From assembly GCA_950295325.1 (NCBI GenBank), contig OX485803.1, forward strand, positions 74,787,554 through 74,851,553: a DNA stretch of 64,000 bases, read 5' to 3'. Position numbers and translations under genes: made by a program. The notes beneath the pieces are model-generated. The model was not told the DNA's origin. It saw only the letters and a list, made by a program, of their open reading frames with translations, and searched no databases. Below, one piece after another: positions 59,843-64,000 of the stretch (the first letter of the stretch is position 1; each line of letters starts with the position of its first letter). This DNA is from Polytrichum commune. Its lineage: Eukaryota; Streptophyta; Polytrichopsida; Polytrichales; Polytrichaceae.

Positions 59843-60055
59843 GGGAGGGGGTATAGGACCATTGAATGAGCACGAGAATCTTCACTTTGATCATGAATAA
59901 GATATTTATGAGCTCCATTCATTATGAGGAAAGTGGCCACGACCTCGAGTTGGATTTGCTAACCGTCTTGTAACAATCACATGTTTCATATCTCATAGGA
60001 GATGTGGGCTACTCAATAAAAGCAACCATTTAAGACCCTCCACCTTACGTATGGA
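59843..60055 (+). repeat. R1 copy 6 (partial)
   Basis: GACCATTGAATGAGCACGAG, ATGAATAAGATATTTATGAGC, ATTATGAGGAAAGTGG, CATATCTCATAGGAGATGTGG, CATTTAAGACCC. Confidence 0.75.
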
Positions 60056-60146
60056 TCATGGCGAGTGATGCAATTGTCTATTTAGTGATGTGGGATCATC
60101 ATGTGAACCAAAGCAATTTTGAGGTTCACTCTAATTATTGTCCTAA

Positions 60147-60531
60147 GGGCTCATTTAGACTACGGTAAAGAAGTTGCACCGGTTCATAATTTCAGGGAAA
60201 TGGAATAATACGGTTGGGTATAAAATGGGTTCTTTACAAGTTGGGGTTTACACTACGTCCAAGAATTCTTAGGTGAAGAACTTCAAGCATGAATGAGAAA
60301 ATGACATGGTTGCCAACAAGGCAACACTTTTTGCTAGGGGAGTTCTCCAAGGTCAAGTTTCTTCAGCAACCTCAAACCCTTGGACAAGAAACTTGCCTCT
60401 AGAGAACACCAACTTGAGGCATTTTTATTTTAATCTTGTTTGCCATACCAATTGTTGTCTCCAATAACCTTGTCTTGGGTTGAAATTCTTGACCGATTGG
60501 TGCATTTCTTCACTGTAGTCTAAATTGGACC
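60147..60531. mobile_element. Family B MITE, copy 2 (diverged)
   Basis: Collinear with 40461-40834: GGGCTCATTTAGACTACGG, AAAATGACATGGTTGCC-AACAAGGCAACACTTTTTG, then an inverted end GGTCCAATTTAGACTACAG. TAA precedes it at 60144-60146; the right duplication is lost. Confidence 0.75.
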
Positions 60532-63500
60532 ATTTCAATCTTTCACACAAAATTAAAAATCAAATCATATATGTCCAAAAATAAATGTAGAGAGGTTTGA
60601 ACTTCTTATAATATTTAGTCCAAACTAAGAACTCTCTGATTCCTCACGTTGCATCATAACTCAAATATTGCCCTCCAATCCATATTCTCCAACTCTTTCC
60701 CGCATAATGATACTCGCACCAAAGCATCTAAAGTGTCCAACTTCAATGAACCTCACAAGTGGCTCTTGATAGAATTTTGTTTTGAAAAACTCCGTTCACA
60801 AATTGCAATACTTGAGGGAATGACAAGTTTTTATTTTGCCAAAATTTCATGAGAAGTGACCAACATGTATACAACTTGTTGATGCCCCACAAAATTGCCA
60901 TGCCTCATACAATGATTTATTTTCACATTCATGCCTCAAAGTTCCTATAAACTCAAGCATCTTAGCTCTACTTGCATCGCTTTCAACAACCATCAATTCA
61001 AATTTTATGATCAATCTCTCCAACCTTTGCTCTAATAGTTATATGAACTTCTTGTTTATCCCTATACAATAAGTTTTGGGGTATCTTCTTCTCTACCCAC
61101 TACTAGTGTACAACATTAGAGTATAGATATAGTTTAATCTAGCATGAGAGCATGTACATCAAAAATTCGACACAAACTCAAATTGGGTTTAATTAGGTGT
61201 CACTATGAAATGTGCAGAAGTTGACTTGTATTTCCTTAGTCACTATGAAATTGAAGTGGCTTATATACTATGGGATACAACATTGTTTGCCCTTAGCTAT
61301 GGGATAGGTTGATAGGTAATGCTTGAGAACACCTTTCTTTTGATGGGTTGGTCTTTTTTTTCCCTTTCCATGTGACGGGCATTTTCTCATTTTTGCTTTT
61401 CTTTTGACGGACTAGATTAAATTATGAGTTTATATGCCTTTCTTTTTGCTTATGATGGGTGCAAAAAGGAACCTTGAAACCGGCCCTTAGAAGGAGAGAA
61501 TCACGGGTAGATCACTTAGTGTATTTTTAAAACGACGTGCGGCATAATATAGAGAGGATTAAAATCATTTGAAATAAAAATTATAAAGGAATTCCAAATA
61601 ATGAAGGGGCCATTAAATGTAGACAATCCCATTATAAGTAAGTTAGATGGACATAAAACGTGGGCCATTATTTTTTTGTAAAATTAATATAGGGGCTGAA
61701 GATAAGGATCCTAGAAGGATCCTATGTGTTTTCATCATAATCGTGTTTGCAATGGTATTACTTTGCTATGGTCTCCTATGTGTTTTCTTCATAACTAAGT
61801 TTGCAATGATATTACTGTTTGCACCCTTCTTTGTTTCCATGCTTTCCCTCAACACTTGTGCGTTAGGAAGTAGATTAGCTTTTATTACTTAAAAGGAATA
61901 TAGAGTACAAAAAATTACAGTGACTTGGACAATATAAGTAATGGAAGGGTGCAAACAAATGGGCCATTTTTGAAATTTAAGTAATTATAGGGAGGCTTTA
62001 ATTCAACCCTTGAAGGTAAATAGCCCCAAAACAAAAAACCCCCAGCCGCACATGGTGCACAAAAATGCCTTAGAGTGATCTACCCGTGGAGAGAATCCCT
62101 ACCCAATCTCTAGAATAGCACCTAATCTATATGAATCCTATGCAAATATTCAAACATTCTTTGGAATAGGTAGATGACTCAGTTACGAGATTTGCCGTGA
62201 TGTAATCAATTGGTCTAATTGGACATTAACACTACCTTACATAATCTTATGTAGTCACAACAAATAGATGGACAACATATATAAACATTGTCTCCATGTC
62301 TTCATGAAAGCAAGCGTAAAGATTAAGGTGACGTGGCCGTCCCAGAGGGCGTCATTTCGGGAAGAGGCTATAAGCCTCCTCCTCGAAAATGAAGAGCCAC
62401 TTTTGAGCCCTTGTGCTATTGTCACCTTTTGATGGAATGCGACTAACAACATTTTCTAGAACATTCTTCCTTAAATATCATGTGGATCACATGTGGATTG
62501 AATGAGCAACCAATTGACATGGATTATGAATCCTGACCATTTTCCAACTCTAGTCTGAGTATTTAATCAATGAAAACCACATTGATCTAGTAGTTTAAAA
62601 AATTCATTGGATGATCTACCATTACATAACATTATTTTGGAGAATAACCGAAAATATTTTGTTAAATTTTGTCAGTCCCACTGAACATTGTTATGGATAT
62701 GAATAATGTTATGTACAACATATGTTTCGGTTTCTTTTAATTGAATACTAAATATAAGATACAAAGGTAATGGGCTTACTCATATTCTCACATCAAGGTC
62801 TTGCAAGACACGCAATATTTTTGATGCAAGAATAATCCAAGGTTCAAGCTCGAACACCAAGGCCCCCACTAGGTCCAAACATGGTTGGTAGAATGGACCC
62901 CCTATTCCCGTAACTTCCTCTATGATTGCCTAGACAAAAGTAGGTAAAACTTTGCATGTCACACGTGATATTTCAAACTCCCATCTACCTACTTTGCAAG
63001 AGACCCAATTCATATTTGTAGGATGATAAATTCAACCCCAAATGAGAAATATGCCTTGCGAAAAGAAGATGTCAATCAATGGATGAGAAATTTTCAATCA
63101 TACACAATGTAGATTTTCCCAAAATGAACCACACCAAAATTGGAGTACAATGTGGAAAGCACTACACTAAAAAGGATATTTATTGTTTGATTATATTTAA
63201 TGTTGACACCACCTTACCCTGTTCAACAATAATTTTCAATTCCTTGACAAGTAGTGTTAGACATATATGTGTTGCTACCTTCCCTATTGCCACCTCCCTT
63301 CTTGTGAAGCATGGATTTTCATATCCTTGCAAACACTAAATTCAAACATTTAACTTCCACATATTACCATAGTTCATATTTAGTGTTAGAAATGGCACCA
63401 AAACAACGACAGGTTGATTTTGCTTTTATCCCTATTAGCAAGGAGGAGATGAATATAGAAAGAGAGTTTGCCGCTTTGAGTGATCAGGGCGCCGAGCCAT

Positions 63501-63850
63501 TAACGCATTAGCATGCGGCCTCTTATGGCGCATTGACATGATTGGAGCTTAAAGGAGTCCAAAATTTCCATTAATTAGTTTTTATCTTACTATAATTTTT
63601 CACTTATTCGTTTGATTGGGTTCATAATTTCTGATTTTTCTCGGTTTTTTATTTGAGAATTATTTTTGCACGAACCAACTGTGGTGCTACCATAGTCTCT
63701 TTATTGTGGGCCACAATAATCTTCTAGAGCTCATGTCAATTCTCACAGTGAGAATTAATGTTGGCCAAGTTAATTTTGAACCCACGCTAATTTTCCGGCA
63801 GAAAACTAGCATGGACACATTACTTGTTTTTCTAGAAAATTGATTTGGGT
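60532..63850. other. No supported gene
   Basis: AT-rich. A tandemly repeated CCTATGTGTTTTC block lies near 61720-61800. The 63311-63511 frame is not recognisable. Confidence 0.5.
62326..62387 (-). repeat. Second copy of the 60-bp repeat in the MULE
   Basis: Inverted match to 42373-42436. Confidence 0.75.
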
Positions 63851-63859
63851 GTTTTTATT

Positions 63860-64000
63860 TTTGAGACAGAAGCCCAATAGGCCAGTGCCAAAGCATAGGA
63901 GGCAATTGACCACCTGGCAAGTTTTTCCATCAAAGTAGAGAGGAGATTTCACAGTCGGGATTCGAACCGCCAACCTCTTCCTAGAGATTTGGGTATCTCT
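63860..64000 (-). mobile_element. SINE, second copy of the 31.7-kb family (cut by window end)
   Basis: The minus strand carries the B box GGTTCGAATCCC and the shared body (TTTGATGGAAAAACTTGCCA, GGTGGTCAATTG). The A-box half is only partly inside the window. Confidence 0.82.

Overview
The window looks like nuclear DNA of a land plant. The evidence is a dirigent-protein gene (a land-plant family), a many-exon sphingosine-1-phosphate lyase gene of plant type, a short CCCTAAA-type telomeric tract, Ty1/copia, CACTA and Mutator-like elements, tRNA-derived SINEs and many MITEs. Gene density is very low and most of the sequence is AT-rich and repeat-derived. I cannot fix the lineage; a large non-angiosperm genome is possible.

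Region by region. 1-1960: a decayed Ty1/copia gag-pol on the minus strand, cut by a 409-bp MITE with an 8-bp duplication. 1992-20197: an 18.2-kb segment bounded by 26-bp inverted repeats beginning CACTATATTCG. It holds two divergent genes and about 30 copies of a palindrome, ACGAACG-NN-CGTTCGT, found nowhere else in the window. The left gene (minus strand, 9241 to 2392) can be read as one six-exon gene with five phase-0 introns. It would encode about 1,858 residues: a ParB-like domain, a degenerate N4/N6 DNA-methyltransferase-like domain, an acidic/coiled-coil/proline-rich linker, an FCP1/NIF-type phosphatase domain and a basic tail. The right gene (plus strand, 16660 to 19796) encodes a DUF7869-type, transposase-like protein with two in-frame TAA codons. 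In both genes the start codon lies at the acceptor of a palindrome-filled leader intron. A CACTA MITE with a 3-bp duplication, itself carrying a tRNA-derived SINE, sits between the genes.

20.2-40.4 kb: no gene I can support. It holds A/C-rich sequence, a 253-bp relative of the big element, a diverged tandem duplication, dispersed-repeat copies, a PIF/Harbinger-like MITE, a SINE with an 11-bp duplication and microsatellites. 40.4-41.3 kb: a TAA-flanked MITE with another TAA-flanked MITE nested in it. 41470-45598: a 4.1-kb Mutator-like element with about 490-bp inverted repeats and a near-perfect 9-bp duplication, enclosing an intact dirigent gene (43021-43599).

49970-56576 (minus): sphingosine-1-phosphate lyase (DPL1), which I could assemble as 16 coding exons giving 544 residues, including a 16-nt microexon. 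The rest (57-64 kb) is dispersed repeats and nested MITEs, ending in a second, truncated copy of the 31.7-kb SINE family.

The most interesting object is the 1992-20197 element. One gene supplies a transposase-like protein. The other supplies a protein whose ParB-like and methyltransferase-like modules suggest DNA recognition. A dedicated palindrome array fills the leader and introns of both. The layout recalls transposons that encode their own motif-binding anti-silencing factor, but that function is inferred.
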